Shown here piece after piece: positions 1 to 9,275 of a DNA stretch of 64,000 bases. The stretch is from CAVSUZ01 sp963834715. Its GTDB lineage: Bacteria > Pseudomonadota > Alphaproteobacteria > Acetobacterales > Acetobacteraceae. The DNA lies in the NCBI GenBank assembly GCA_963834715.1, contig CAWIDE010000015.1, positions 1 to 64,000 on the forward strand. Reading direction: 5' to 3'. The notes beneath the pieces were generated by a model. That model was not told the origin of the DNA. It made no database searches and saw only the letters and a list, made by a program, of their open reading frames with translations. The first letter of the stretch is position 1; the number at the start of each line of letters is the position of its first letter. A program made the position numbers and the translations under genes.

Positions 1-341
1 TTTCCCGCCGCCTCCAGTAATCCAGATGAGTCTGGGTCCGCAAAGAACGTCGCCGTCGAAATGGCCGCCAGTCCTGCATCACCTAAACGAGCCACTAACC
101 CCTCGATCTGCTGCTCGCTAGCTGGCATGGGCATAGGAATGTCATTGATAGCAGTAACCGAGCAAGCTAGTATCGCCATGCCCAGCCAAGGTTCGTTATG
201 CGCAAGCACTGGACCGGCTGCCTTGAAGAGCCGCAACTTATCCAATGCCGTCAATTTCCGAACCGAGATTCGGCGACCTTCCGTATCCACTACAGTCTCG
301 GAAGCCGCTGCAGCGTTAAGGACCGTGGCAGATGCCGTCAT
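1..341 (-). CDS. Phage tail assembly chaperone-like protein (partial)
   Basis: The frame starts with ATG at 341 and stays open to the window edge (113 codons visible). The start overlaps the stop of the tail tube gene in a TGATG arrangement, which points to translational coupling. The visible protein begins MTASATVLNAAAASETVVDT and is mostly helical and charged, without cysteines. Position directly downstream of the tube gene is where contractile phages encode the tail assembly chaperone, often made with a programmed frameshift. The role is therefore inferred from position; I do not recognise a motif. Confidence 0.6.
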   Translation of the reverse strand, partial: MTASATVLNAAAASETVVDTEGRRISVRKLTALDKLRLFKAAGPVLAHNEPWLGMAILACSVTAINDIPMPMPASEQQIEGLVARLGDAGLAAISTATFFADPDSSGLLEAAG

Positions 342-769
342 CAGATGCGCCTCCGGCGCGCCGCAAAGAATTCTAGCCTCTGCTTTACCGAACCATCTCC
401 CTTCCACTGCCCAGCGCTGGTAAGCTTAAAAGTGACTGTGTCATACTCATAGGTGGAAACAGAACCATCAGTCTCGTTCACGTACTGGTACATGGTAGAA
501 GGGGTCGATACAGATCCGTTAAAATACTGCTGCTCTGCGGAAGCGATAAAGTCATCTACCACCGAACTGCCACGCTCCAGCTCGAACGTTCCTTCCCATC
601 CCTTCGGCAGCTCGGTACCAAGCGTCGTCCCATCGAGACGGTTGACCCTGACCGAGTGCGTAATTTGACGTGCCTCAAACCCCGTGAGATGCGTCAGATT
701 AACGCGACCATTCGGGCCAATCACCACCAACTGGGTGTCGCGACCTATGGAAAAGCTTGTGAACGACAT
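341..769 (-). CDS. Phage tail tube protein
   Basis: This 142-residue protein follows the sheath gene, the usual site of the tail tube gene in contractile phages. The sequence is beta-rich and starts MSFTSFSIGRDTQLVVIGPN. It contains the stretch ELPKGWEGTFELERGSSVVDD, typical of tube proteins of phages infecting alphaproteobacteria as I know them. Length fits a tube subunit. The C-terminus is unusually arginine rich (AARRRRI). The tube polymerises inside the sheath and serves as the DNA or effector channel. The open frame contrasts with the broken head genes upstream. Confidence 0.75.
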   Translation of the reverse strand: MSFTSFSIGRDTQLVVIGPNGRVNLTHLTGFEARQITHSVRVNRLDGTTLGTELPKGWEGTFELERGSSVVDDFIASAEQQYFNGSVSTPSTMYQYVNETDGSVSTYEYDTVTFKLTSAGQWKGDGSVKQRLEFFAARRRRI

Positions 770-779
770 CCTACAGCTC

Positions 780-2354
780 CTAAGAGGCTATGGCGGCAGG
801 CTGCCCGCCTGGAAGAGTTTGTTGCGACACCTGCACGGTCTGTCCGCCCTCAAGATTGACAATGAATTTCTCGTTTATGCCCTGATACTGCACCTGTACA
901 TCCGCCTGAACGTATCCAAGGCCGGTACGGCTTAGGGGATTATTGCTCGCATCACAGATCACGCTGAACGGCAGGCTACCATCCAGGCTTCCAAGTAGGT
1001 TCTGGTTCATCATATTCTGTAGAAAGCTTAGAAGGGTAGCCCGTATCCGTCGGAACAGATCGAGATTTATAACCTGCCCGACATAAGTCCCCATTCCAGC
1101 CGATAAGGTTGCGGCAATATAGTTCGTCAACCGGGTGTAATTGTCGCCATTTGTCGCTGCATCGGAGGAAGAGTTATGCCCTCCTCTGACCCCCCAGTAT
1201 GATCCGCCCGGCTGAGGATTGCTAATTACGTCGATCCCCGCACTTAGCAACGCGGCTAGATCCGCCGAGGAATATGATGTGTTCTGACCCGACGCAGGCG
1301 AACCCGATTTCTGACTTCCGATCACACCATACAGTGGCTTGTTCAAGCTCGACTGCTCTGGTGACAGATTGGCAAGTCGCCCCGCGACGAACCCCTGCGG
1401 GGAAACCAGCCTGAGGGTGTTATTCACTTGGTCGGACCACCAGATCCAGTCACTAAACATCAACTTGGCTGAATAGCTGTCCAGTCCCGCCTGCGCCTTT
1501 ACAGCAACCGCGTTCTGGATGCTATCGCCACTCGGCCCGGTTAGGATCATATAGATCCCCTCCTCCAACCCAAACCCGGCCTGCGTCGTCCACTGCGTGG
1601 CGTCATCCGCATCCGCCAGCAGTGCAAGACCGCAACCCTGGCCTCTCAGCGCGTACATTCCTTGCCGTGGCGGCGCATCGGATCCCACCAACTGTGCCGC
1701 CGAGACACCCTGCACCCCATCTGTGCCAGGCACTCCGGAGCCTAGAGTTATACTGAATGCGGAAACTGCCGCCGTCGCCCCACCAGAATTCGCAGTGATG
1801 AGCTGAGATGGCCCTCGCTGGGTACTCTGTCCCTGATTTACTGCGGTCGCCATCGCGGTCCAAAAGGCCGCCCCAGTGCCAGCAATGTTGTCGAAAATCT
1901 CCGGCTGCAATCCAGGAAGTGAAATGGTCAGCCGCCATGTACCGGTCCGGGATCCATTGTCCAATGATACTAGTACCTGATTACCGAGGGAACCGGTGTA
2001 CAATGCTGTGAAGCTAACCGTCGTCCCTGTTACGCTCGTTGTCGCCGCTGTATCAGTCCCATCCGTCACCCTGACGCATCGGAAATTCTGCGCACCCTGC
2101 TGAACGGCCGTCGCGACCTGGGTCCCCATATCATACTTCTGCGCTATAATCGGGCCGAAGGCCTGCGCATAATCAGCCATGGTGGCAACAATAACCGGCT
2201 GACCGACTGGCCCCCATGTTGCTGTTCCGACAACGCCAACTACATCTGTTGGAACCCCATTCAGTACCAGATTCTGTGGCGGTACAATCTGAACATACAG
2301 ATCCGGCACCACCAATGCCGTCGTGTTGATGCTCCCCTGCTGGACAATAGGCAT
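780..2354 (-). CDS. Contractile tail sheath protein
   Basis: This 524-residue protein opens with MPIVQQGSINTTALVVPDLY and has a sheath-like N-terminal region (VGVVGTATWGPVGQPVIV). The C-terminal half carries the conserved sheath core with GYWGVRGGHNSS and NYIAATLSAGMGTYVG. Sheath proteins assemble round the tail tube and contract to drive it through the cell envelope. Length is normal for the family and the frame is uninterrupted, so the contractile apparatus may still be functional. The tube gene follows 10 bases downstream. Confidence 0.9.
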   Translation of the reverse strand: MPIVQQGSINTTALVVPDLYVQIVPPQNLVLNGVPTDVVGVVGTATWGPVGQPVIVATMADYAQAFGPIIAQKYDMGTQVATAVQQGAQNFRCVRVTDGTDTAATTSVTGTTVSFTALYTGSLGNQVLVSLDNGSRTGTWRLTISLPGLQPEIFDNIAGTGAAFWTAMATAVNQGQSTQRGPSQLITANSGGATAAVSAFSITLGSGVPGTDGVQGVSAAQLVGSDAPPRQGMYALRGQGCGLALLADADDATQWTTQAGFGLEEGIYMILTGPSGDSIQNAVAVKAQAGLDSYSAKLMFSDWIWWSDQVNNTLRLVSPQGFVAGRLANLSPEQSSLNKPLYGVIGSQKSGSPASGQNTSYSSADLAALLSAGIDVISNPQPGGSYWGVRGGHNSSSDAATNGDNYTRLTNYIAATLSAGMGTYVGQVINLDLFRRIRATLLSFLQNMMNQNLLGSLDGSLPFSVICDASNNPLSRTGLGYVQADVQVQYQGINEKFIVNLEGGQTVQVSQQTLPGGQPAAIAS

Positions 2355-2357
2355 TGC

Positions 2358-2504
2358 TTACTTCTCCGGCGTATTTGAGCTGACGCGCACCACGCAGTGC
2401 GCATTCTCACTCTTGAGAATCTGAGAGATACGTACCGGATCGGCGACGATATCCCCTCGCACAAAACCGGCAAACGGCCTCACCACTACCAAACGGATGC
2501 TCAT
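2358..2504 (-). CDS. Small phage protein between tail terminator region and sheath
   Basis: A 48-codon frame starts with ATG at 2504 and stops with TAA just three bases before the sheath start. The product begins MSIRLVVVRPFAGFVRGD and ends SSNTPEK. Contractile prophages of this type commonly carry a short gene at this position; a function is not known to me. Support is its tight fit between two genes of the same strand and the absence of any other frame filling the gap. Confidence 0.6.
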   Translation of the reverse strand: MSIRLVVVRPFAGFVRGDIVADPVRISQILKSENAHCVVRVSSNTPEK

Positions 2505-2534
2505 CAACTCTCCAAACGTTATTGATGTTGTAGG

Positions 2535-3344
2535 TCACGCCACTAGCGGCACGGAGTTCAACGTGAGATCGCCGAACAGCATTTCCGGGAGTATGCTTGC
2601 GACAATTGTGGGGTATTCCACGTCAAAAATTAAATCGCGGCGGTAGAGCAATACATCCTCACTACGGTCGACCACTGTCGTCCCCTTATACAAAATACGC
2701 CCGGACGTACCATCTGTAAAAGTGAGAAATGTCATTCCGGCGAATGCCTGATCGATAGCTATCGCAGTCTGATCGCGGCTCTGCGGTGATGGGCACCAAC
2801 ATACTATGTGGAATGAACGTTCTTGCCGCCGTACTTCCTGCTGAAAACTGGCGCTGGCAACCACGCGAGCTGAGAGCTTCCCCGCAGTCGGTACTGTGAG
2901 CGTCGCGCCAGAGAGCGTAACAATCAGTTGCGCCCGCGCAGACTCTGCGAGGTTCGCTGCAACCGTCGCTGGTGTATCACCCGATTGAGTACAATAAACG
3001 TAGGTCTGTCCATCGACGAGCAGCCCGGCTATCTGGCCCGGGTTCGCCTGACCGCCAAAGCTAACAGCATTGCCTGCGATGCTAGCGGTCAAAGTCACCA
3101 CAGCGCTTGATCCTCGCAGCCCGTCGTTATACCGCGTGGTCAGCCGCCCGGGTTCCGCATCCGGAAATATCGTTATGTTGACAGTGCCCTTCTTCAGGTC
3201 ATTTGTCAAAGCGGTCGCTAGAGGCCACCCTCGGTAAATGCGGCATTGCACACCAAGAATCGATGGCAACGCACTTCCATTTGGATAGAGTGCCTCTGTA
3301 ACTGTGGATACCAGGGCGGCCTCCACGTCCGATAGATCCGCCAT
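2535..3344 (-). CDS. Phage structural protein, probable neck/tail completion
   Basis: This 269-residue protein begins MADLSDVEAALVSTVTEALYP. The first and last thirds resemble tail terminator or tail completion proteins (RDLIFDVEYPTIVASILPEM near the end). The central part from about residue 75 to 165 is Thr/Ala/Gly rich and beta-like (GGQANPGQIAGLLVDGQTYVY), and could be an inserted immunoglobulin-like domain. It lies between head-tail joining genes and the sheath, where neck proteins are encoded. Assignment is by position and general character only. Confidence 0.55.
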   Translation of the reverse strand: MADLSDVEAALVSTVTEALYPNGSALPSILGVQCRIYRGWPLATALTNDLKKGTVNITIFPDAEPGRLTTRYNDGLRGSSAVVTLTASIAGNAVSFGGQANPGQIAGLLVDGQTYVYCTQSGDTPATVAANLAESARAQLIVTLSGATLTVPTAGKLSARVVASASFQQEVRRQERSFHIVCWCPSPQSRDQTAIAIDQAFAGMTFLTFTDGTSGRILYKGTTVVDRSEDVLLYRRDLIFDVEYPTIVASILPEMLFGDLTLNSVPLVA

Positions 3345-3485
3345 TTACGCAACCGCTTGCTTCACCAGAAGTCGCCAGCCGAGGTCAGACCTCTCCACGG
3401 AACTTACAATCCCACTGCGACCAAGGTCATCCCGCATTAGATCGGCTGGTTGCAGCATAACCTCCACTGACCTGGGCAATATCAT
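3345..3485 (-). CDS. Small phage protein
   Basis: A 46-residue frame starts with ATG at 3485, overlapping the stop of the upstream gene as ATGA, and stops one base before the next start. It begins MILPRSVEVMLQPADLMRDD. The coupling on both sides argues that it is translated. I do not recognise the family. Confidence 0.6.
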   Translation of the reverse strand: MILPRSVEVMLQPADLMRDDLGRSGIVSSVERSDLGWRLLVKQAVA

Positions 3486-3991
3486 TGTCCACTGAGAGAC
3501 ACCTTTGTCACGAGGCAGTTCCGCTGCGGACCGCCCCCCTCACCGGTCCCCAGGACGCTAGCGGGCCAGCCATCCACTACCGGAACCAGCTCGTCCGGCA
3601 CGATGCCCCCATAACCATCAGCGTCAGCGTAACTTTCGCATTCCGGCCGGTGGAATGATACGACGCAATTCGTGCGTACGCACAGTACGGGCAGTAGCGG
3701 CTCCTGGGAAGCAATGAACCAGATCGCGTTCCCCTGAACGAGGTAATCGCCGGCTTGCGTATAGGCCGCATCGAAGATGCCATGGCATAACGCCGTCCCA
3801 AATTCCAGAGGCCGCTCAAACTTGCCGCGCATGCCTGTAAACAGGGCAGGCAATCGCATGTACCGGTTTTCAGCCGAAAGCGGGGCGCAATGCCCGCGCG
3901 GGCGGTACGCGTCAGCCGCTTCGCCAGCCACTTGAGCAGCGCGATTCAGGCCCCACTGAAAGCGATCCTGGATTTTACGCTGAGGCGTCAC
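3482..3991 (-). CDS. Phage protein of unknown function, head-tail region
   Basis: The 169-residue product begins MTPQRKIQDRFQWGLNRAA and has a basic helical N-terminus. The rest carries five cysteines and an acidic segment (ECESYADADGYGG). It sits four genes downstream of the capsid gene, in the joining-protein module. No function is assigned; it may be a minor head or neck protein. The frame is intact. Confidence 0.6.
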   Translation of the reverse strand: MTPQRKIQDRFQWGLNRAAQVAGEAADAYRPRGHCAPLSAENRYMRLPALFTGMRGKFERPLEFGTALCHGIFDAAYTQAGDYLVQGNAIWFIASQEPLLPVLCVRTNCVVSFHRPECESYADADGYGGIVPDELVPVVDGWPASVLGTGEGGGPQRNCLVTKVSLSGQ

Positions 3992-4005
3992 TCAGCCACC
4001 TCCAA

Positions 4006-4380
4006 CTATACCACCAACGCGACTGAGGCGCTACCAAGCGCCGGACCCGGGGGAACCCCGAAAAATCCACACAGGCGCTTGCTCCAGTCTTCGAGCAAAC
4101 GCACACGGTCCTGAGCCTCTGAGCGGTTGCGGGTCCAAATAGCAGCCTGGTCCGTATCCATGCTCTCTGCTGCACGGGGGACCCCAAGTTCAAGCCCGCG
4201 CAGTTGTGCCAAGTACAGCCGAACCACGCCCTCCTCGTCCGAACTCAGGTTGTTCATCCTGAATTCGAGCAACCCATAGACCTGATAGAACCGCCAGTTC
4301 TCAAAACCGGCCGCACCGGCACCATAGGCCGGATATCCGCAAAATCGGCGGATATCCACCTTTTCCGAGTCCAACAGCAT
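4006..4380 (-). CDS. Phage head-tail joining-type protein
   Basis: The 124-residue protein begins MLLDSEKVDIRRFCGYPAYG and is largely helical with a charged middle (RNRSEAQDRVRLLEDWSKRL). Its size, position two genes after the capsid and helical character fit a head-tail adaptor of the gp6/gp16 type. Its start overlaps the stop of the upstream gene at 4380. Assignment rests on gene order rather than a diagnostic motif. Confidence 0.6.
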   Translation of the reverse strand: MLLDSEKVDIRRFCGYPAYGAGAAGFENWRFYQVYGLLEFRMNNLSSDEEGVVRLYLAQLRGLELGVPRAAESMDTDQAAIWTRNRSEAQDRVRLLEDWSKRLCGFFGVPPGPALGSASVALVV

Positions 4381-4688
4381 TATAAGTAGGACCCGTCGCC
4401 ACGGGTAAACAGCACGGCCCCCGAGCCGCTCGCCAAGACGCCGGCCGCATAAGTGATCAGCGGATTGACCGCAAGAACCACACGGCTGTTCGGTAGCACA
4501 GGCATATCACCTGAGGAAGCCATAACCGTGGCGTCCGCTCCGAACCGAACGTAAGCTACCGACGGCGCGATGTTTGTCACCACGACCAACTCGCCGCCAC
4601 CGGCGAGAGCCACGTTCGTCGAGGCCACCCCACACCCCAATGAAACCGTCCCAGCAGCGCGGAAAGGTTGAATAGCCCCCGTTGACAT
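4380..4688 (-). CDS. Small phage head protein, possible decoration protein
   Basis: This 102-residue, Gly/Ala/Val-rich protein (MSTGAIQPFRAAGTVSLGCG) lies directly after the capsid gene. A beta-rich composition and this position suggest a decoration or head-stabilising protein. That is an inference from synteny; no family motif was recognised. Confidence 0.5.
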   Translation of the reverse strand: MSTGAIQPFRAAGTVSLGCGVASTNVALAGGGELVVVTNIAPSVAYVRFGADATVMASSGDMPVLPNSRVVLAVNPLITYAAGVLASGSGAVLFTRGDGSYL

Positions 4689-4710
4689 GGTTAGGTGGCC
4701 CCCTCTCCCG

Positions 4711-5177
4711 TTACCCGATGTGCTCGATCATGACCGCGCGCTTAAATGCCGCATTGGTCGCGGTCGGAATGGTGGTCGGATTGGTGGTCGTATCCGATGG
4801 CGCACAGAAGCCGCCCATCCAATACCAGGATTGAGCGATAATCTGCTGCAGTCGATCAATGGGCTCGCGCGTGACCATCGCGACCCCGTCAACCAGCACC
4901 ACAATCGAGTCCTTTGGGGCCACATCGGGATCCGCCATTCCCGCGAAGTCACCCTCGATCAGCGCGCCCTGGCCACAAATGATCGGTCGCCTGACGAAAA
5001 GCCCGGCCAGGGTAGGATGCGGCTGCACGAACGCCTCAGTAGTCGGGATGAAACGCAAACCGAGAAACTCGTTCACCATTCCCTGCCGAAACACCTGATT
5101 GGCCGAGGTCGCCCCCTGGAACAACTGCTTGAAATCAGGATCGGCAAACAATTGTCTTGCAGAGACCGGATCCAGGT
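4711..5177 (-). pseudogene. Major capsid protein, 3' part (separated by IS4-family insertion)
   Basis: This is the C-terminal third of the major capsid gene. Its frame reads DPVSARQLFADPDFKQLF from the insertion edge and ends at TAG 4711. The 5' part at 6530-7394 stops in the same sequence context (NCYLDP). Removing the insertion and one copy of the nine-base target duplication rejoins them into one frame of exactly 441 codons (440 residues plus stop), a normal capsid length. No start codon or ribosome binding site of its own was identified, so this fragment is unlikely to make a useful protein. Confidence 0.9.
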
Positions 5178-6529
5178 CTCAGGCATCCCCGCATTTCTCA
5201 CGCGACATAAAAGAATCGATCAACCGAAGGGGCAGTTCTGAAAAGAATTGTGGGAACACCTTGGATGGCAGATGCTTGCGAAGTGGCGGGGAGATTCCGC
5301 GCTCCGGACAGACCAGCGAGTTTGCCTCCCGATGTCGATTCGGGAAGCACTATGGTCGTCCGGGAGCGTTTTTCATACCAGGGCATTCGCAACGTGCTTG
5401 GCTGTCTGCTCGAGCACGACCTGCATGCAAAGCGCGTGAACTCGCTATGCGACGCGACCCTTGGCGTGTTGCACAGCGGGTCGCTGGCGATCTGTGCGAT
5501 CGGTCAGGGCCTCGCCGCGGCGCGCAGCTTGAAGCCTAAGCATGCCACCAAGCAGGTCGACCGGCTGCTCTCTAACGCCGCCATAAATGTCGACGACATT
5601 CTGGTGCGCTGGGTGCCCTTCGTCGTCGGCGCCCGAAGCTCGATCATGGTGGCCATGGACTGGACCGACTTCGATGCCGACAACCAGGCCACCATCATGC
5701 TGGCCCTGATCAGCGATCATGGCCGCTCGACACCTCTGGTGTGGCTGACCGTCGACAAGAGCACGCTCAAGGATCACCGCAACTTCTACGAACATCGGGT
5801 GCTGGTACGGCTTGCCGAGTTGCTGCCTGCTGGGATCAAGGTGTGCATCGTCGCCGACCGTGCCTTCGGCGATCAGAAACTCTACCGGATGCTAACCGAA
5901 GAACTGTATTTCGACTACATCATTCGCTTCCGTGGCAACATCACCGTAACCAGCACCGCCGGGGAGACCCGCACCGCAGCTGAATGGGTCCAAGCTGGCG
6001 GACGGGCACGAGTGTTGCGCGGTGCCGAGGTCACAGCCGATCGCTACCGGGTGGGAACCGTGGTCTGCGTTCAGGATCCGGAGATGAAGCAAGCCTGGTG
6101 TCTGGCCGCCAGCAGCGCCGATACCAACGCGAAGCAGCTGACCGGCTACTACGGTCGCCGCTGGGCAATTGAGTGCAGTCTGCGCGACAGCAAAGATCTG
6201 CGCTTCGGCATGGGTCTGGGAACGATCCGTGTCAAATCGCCCGAGCGGCGTGATCGGCTGTGGCTCATCAATGCCTTTGCCGTGGTCCTGTTGACGCTGC
6301 TCGGTGCTGCTGGAGAAGCGCTCGGCTATGATCGGATGCTCAAGACCAACACCGCCAAACGCCGTGTCCACTCGTTGTTCCGCCAGGGCTGCATGCTCTA
6401 CGATCTCATCCCAACCATGCGTGACAACTGGCTTGGGCCATTGATGCAGCGTTTCTCCCAAATGCTAGACGAGCAGCCCCTGTTCGCGGACGTTTTCGGA
6501 CCAGTTTAAAAAATGCGGGGATTCCTGAG
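5178..6529 (+). mobile_element. IS4-family insertion sequence inside the capsid gene
   Basis: The element is 1352 bp. Its ends are near-perfect inverted repeats: the left end starts CTCAGGCATCCCCGCATTT and the right end, read inward, is CTCAGGAATCCCCGCATTT. It is flanked by the nine-base direct repeat GATCCAGGT at 5169-5177 and 6530-6538, the target duplication. The single transposase gene lies on the plus strand, opposite to the phage genes. The intact ends, intact transposase and exact duplication suggest a fairly recent insertion. Confidence 0.92.
5352..6509 (+). CDS. IS4-family transposase
   Basis: This DDE transposase cuts and pastes the surrounding element. First acidic residue is in VAMDWTDFD, second in CIVADRAFGD, and the glutamate in YYGRRWAIECSLRDSK, which matches the IS4 signature Y-(2)-R-(3)-E-(6)-K. 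The protein is 385 residues from the chosen ATG at 5352 (MVVRERFSYQ), which fits the start of related transposases as I know them. The frame is open further up to 5250, so a longer form is possible. The C-terminus ends close to the right inverted repeat. The gene appears complete. Confidence 0.9.
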   Translation: MVVRERFSYQGIRNVLGCLLEHDLHAKRVNSLCDATLGVLHSGSLAICAIGQGLAAARSLKPKHATKQVDRLLSNAAINVDDILVRWVPFVVGARSSIMVAMDWTDFDADNQATIMLALISDHGRSTPLVWLTVDKSTLKDHRNFYEHRVLVRLAELLPAGIKVCIVADRAFGDQKLYRMLTEELYFDYIIRFRGNITVTSTAGETRTAAEWVQAGGRARVLRGAEVTADRYRVGTVVCVQDPEMKQAWCLAASSADTNAKQLTGYYGRRWAIECSLRDSKDLRFGMGLGTIRVKSPERRDRLWLINAFAVVLLTLLGAAGEALGYDRMLKTNTAKRRVHSLFRQGCMLYDLIPTMRDNWLGPLMQRFSQMLDEQPLFADVFGPV

Positions 6530-7394
6530 GATCCAGGTAGCAATTGTAAACGCCATCAATCTCCGGGACCGCGTTCATGCGGAGCTTGGCGACGGCATCC
6601 AGAAGGCAGCTCATTGACAACGTATCACCCGCCATCAAAGCGGCTGTGTTCCCGCGCTGCAGCGGGCGGATAATGATGGAAGAGCTTGAGGCCGTGACGC
6701 TGTTTCCCGCCGTCCCGTCAGAGCTCGAGACATTTTCCGAAAACGTCAGGACACCAGAGAGCCCATTCGGCGCCGTGGAAACGTTTGCCGCATCAACCGC
6801 AACACCGATCAGCGTATAGGCATCAGATCCTACCGTGACAGTGAGCGGGTTCGTGGAGCTAACCGGTTGCTGCACGCCATTGACAAAGTAGTTCTGAAAG
6901 CCCCGCACATCGTCCACCGCAACAGTGAGGCCCGCGCTGGACAAGCTCGTGCGGACGCGGGTATTGCCACCGAAATACGCATCAAACAGCGCGTTCCGCG
7001 CAAGTTCATCCAGGCTCCTAGCAGCCTGCTCCCCGTTGACATAAGCATTTTGTAGAAACTGACTTGCAATTCCAACGCGGCTTGTCACAATGTTCAGATC
7101 TGTTGTTGCTGCATAATGATTGATTGTCAGCGTATACTGCTCAACTCCCCAAGTAGTCGGCGTAAGCCCGTTATCGAGGTTGGTGTTCGTGGCCGGGACT
7201 AGTGGGGTGGTGACACTAGGCTTTAGCCCCGCTCGAGTCTTCGTAAGCGTCTCACCAATGCCCACCGCGATCTCTTCCCGATCCGCGCACATGCGATACT
7301 TCAACCGCGACGTCAGCGCATCCTGAAACTCTCGCTCTAGATAACCCTGCTGTATTATCGGTTGAAGTGATAGCGGGAAATTCTGAATGCCCAT
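6530..7394 (-). pseudogene. Major capsid protein, 5' part (separated by IS4-family insertion)
   Basis: The frame begins MGIQNFPLSLQPIIQQGYLE and carries about 288 residues of a major capsid protein, including a serine/threonine-rich central region. It runs into the IS at CYLDP and would acquire about 20 foreign residues before a stop in the element at 6465. The scaffold gene lies just upstream. With the C-terminal third cut off, capsid assembly from this gene is not expected. Confidence 0.9.
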
Positions 7395-7434
7395 TTATAC
7401 AAGTTCCCTATATAACGAGTGGAAACAACGATCC

Positions 7435-7851
7435 TTACACACGCCGCTTGAGCAATGCAGCTCGAGCAGCCCGATACTCTTGCTCCGTCATCTGAAGAGC
7501 GCTCTTCTGGGTTGGCTGCTGCGCAACAGGAACAGCCGCTGCACTCGACGAAGACCCAGCGCCAAATAGCCAAGGCTTACGGCGACGGAGCTCGGCAATC
7601 GCTGTAGCCGCTCCAGAAACAGCCCCGTCCTGCTCGACCTTCACTCCCGATGTCTCCGCCAGCCGCAAACCATCGAGATCAATGATGCCCGCACGCAACG
7701 CTTCGGATTTCAACTCCGACATAATCAGGCGCACCTGGGTTTCCCGCTGCAGTTCCGAAAGTTGTTTCTCCAAACCGTCTGCTCGCAGGCGCAACTCGGC
7801 GAGCTGCGCCTCCGTGATCTCTCTCGGTGATTCAGGGCTCATTTCGCTCAT
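7435..7851 (-). CDS. Phage scaffolding protein
   Basis: The 138-residue protein has a long N-terminal coiled-coil-like stretch (EAQLAELRLRADGLEKQLSE), an alanine/serine-rich linker and a basic C-terminal helix (YRAARAALLKRRV). That design and its position between portal and capsid genes are typical of phage head scaffolding proteins. The start overlaps the portal frame end at 7848-7851. The gene is intact although its partners on both sides are broken. Confidence 0.75.
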   Translation of the reverse strand: MSEMSPESPREITEAQLAELRLRADGLEKQLSELQRETQVRLIMSELKSEALRAGIIDLDGLRLAETSGVKVEQDGAVSGAATAIAELRRRKPWLFGAGSSSSAAAVPVAQQPTQKSALQMTEQEYRAARAALLKRRV

Positions 7852-9275
7852 TCAAGGTCCTCACACTCAGCCACTCCGTCCGCACGTATCTGGGCAATCT
7901 CCCCACTAACGTCTTCGACGTCATACACCGAAGCCAGTGTCTTTACCGCGGTCTCGCGGCTGATCAATCCTGCACCCGAAAGTGTGCACAGGGTCTGTGC
8001 ATCCTTCTGCCGATCATCCGCCGTTGAGGGGACCCAATTAGGCCATTTAAGCGACAACGGCGCTGATGCATCGAGCTTCGTAATCTGGCGACCCTGCACG
8101 ATTAGCGGGTACTTTGTTGAGGCCGCCACAATCATCCGTGCCAACTGCAGTACCGCACCCTCTCCATAGCTGACGCGCAGGTTGTCTGCGAGCCAGACTA
8201 GACCTTAATTCATAAGTTCCAAGGCACGTCCCGATTGCGCCGCTGTAAGCCGGTCAGCACTCGCTCGATTGCCATGAATGCTCTCGAGAGCCAACTCCCT
8301 CAACACTCGAACATACTCCAGGACAGCACTCGCTGCGGTCCCCCCAATCTCTAGAAGCTTTGCATCTCCTCTTTCGCTGACGATCAGTGCGTTGGCGGCG
8401 CTCTTAACAAACTCAGATCCAGCTATTGATGGCTCTTTGATTAGAAGCGTCGGATCGCTGCTGTATTTCAAACCTCTACCGGCCTGGCTGAGCTGGTAGT
8501 CAATCTCGATCTGTGTCTCTATGGCAGCTCGGAACGTACATGCACCATCACATCGTGCGCCAGTGGCGGAAGGTCCTGGCAGATTACGGATCCACACGAT
8601 GGGCACGACCCCAAGACCATGCTTGATCGTGCGGGTTATGTCTAATAGCGGCTCGGTAGGACCGGCCCCGATCTTCGTGGGAAGAAACCACGCTTCGGTC
8701 TCCATATCCCACTCTCGGTGGAACCAATAGACGGCGTCGGTGTCGTCCACCGTGTAACCCAACCGTGCTAGCTCTGCTCCGCCTACCTTATAGCTTTCCG
8801 TCACCCTCAACAGCTCATCGGGCGCCTGTGGGTCCCACGTCGGAGTAAGATACTTCGTGTCCAGTACATCAAGGAAAATCCGGCTCTTTAGCACCCGGAA
8901 CAGTATAGCCGATGATCCGACGGATCCACGAATGGCCGCCTCGGTCAAGACTGCATTCAGCCGACACTCTTTACCAATACAGGCAAGAGCCTGGCGTGTC
9001 TGCGGGTCGGGACAATCGATGGCCGGGAAATGGCCTTCACTGAACAGCAGCGAAACGCTGTCCTCGACGACAATCCGGGACAAGCCGTACCGCACACTTG
9101 GCCGTCGATTTCGTAGCGGAATGTACTCGCCGGCCGCAGTTCGTTCCATATGAAACTCGTAGGGCAGCACGTCGTACAGTGAACCTTCGAGCACGCGGCC
9201 TAGAATATCCAACGTGCGGGCACGTTCCGGCAGATCTGGATCCCGCGGAATAAGGCTCGTTAATGTCTCAAACAT
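7848..9275 (-). pseudogene. Phage portal protein, interrupted by an in-frame stop
   Basis: The frame starts MFETLTSLIPRDPDLPERAR and reads as an SPP1/gp6-type portal up to SGRALELMN, where TAA at 8205-8207 ends it after 356 residues. The same frame continues without a gap (GLVWLADNLRVSYGEG and onward) to a stop at 7848, giving an ancestral length of about 475 residues. A CAA glutamine codon changed to TAA by one base would explain this. The downstream part contains its own internal ATG at 8144 but lacks the core. The portal ring forms the DNA entry vertex, so this change should block packaging. Confidence 0.85.

Noticed and set aside
4687..5241. 184-residue plus-strand frame across the capsid 3' part
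   Set aside because: It is antisense to the capsid gene and crosses the IS edge, so it cannot be an old gene.
5892..6461. 189-residue minus-strand frame inside the IS4-family element
   Set aside because: It lies fully opposite the transposase, has no recognisable family and is explained by GC-rich third-position bias.
7848..8144. Separate 98-residue gene after the portal
   Set aside because: It is the continuation of the portal frame beyond the internal stop, without a gap, so it was merged into the portal pseudogene.
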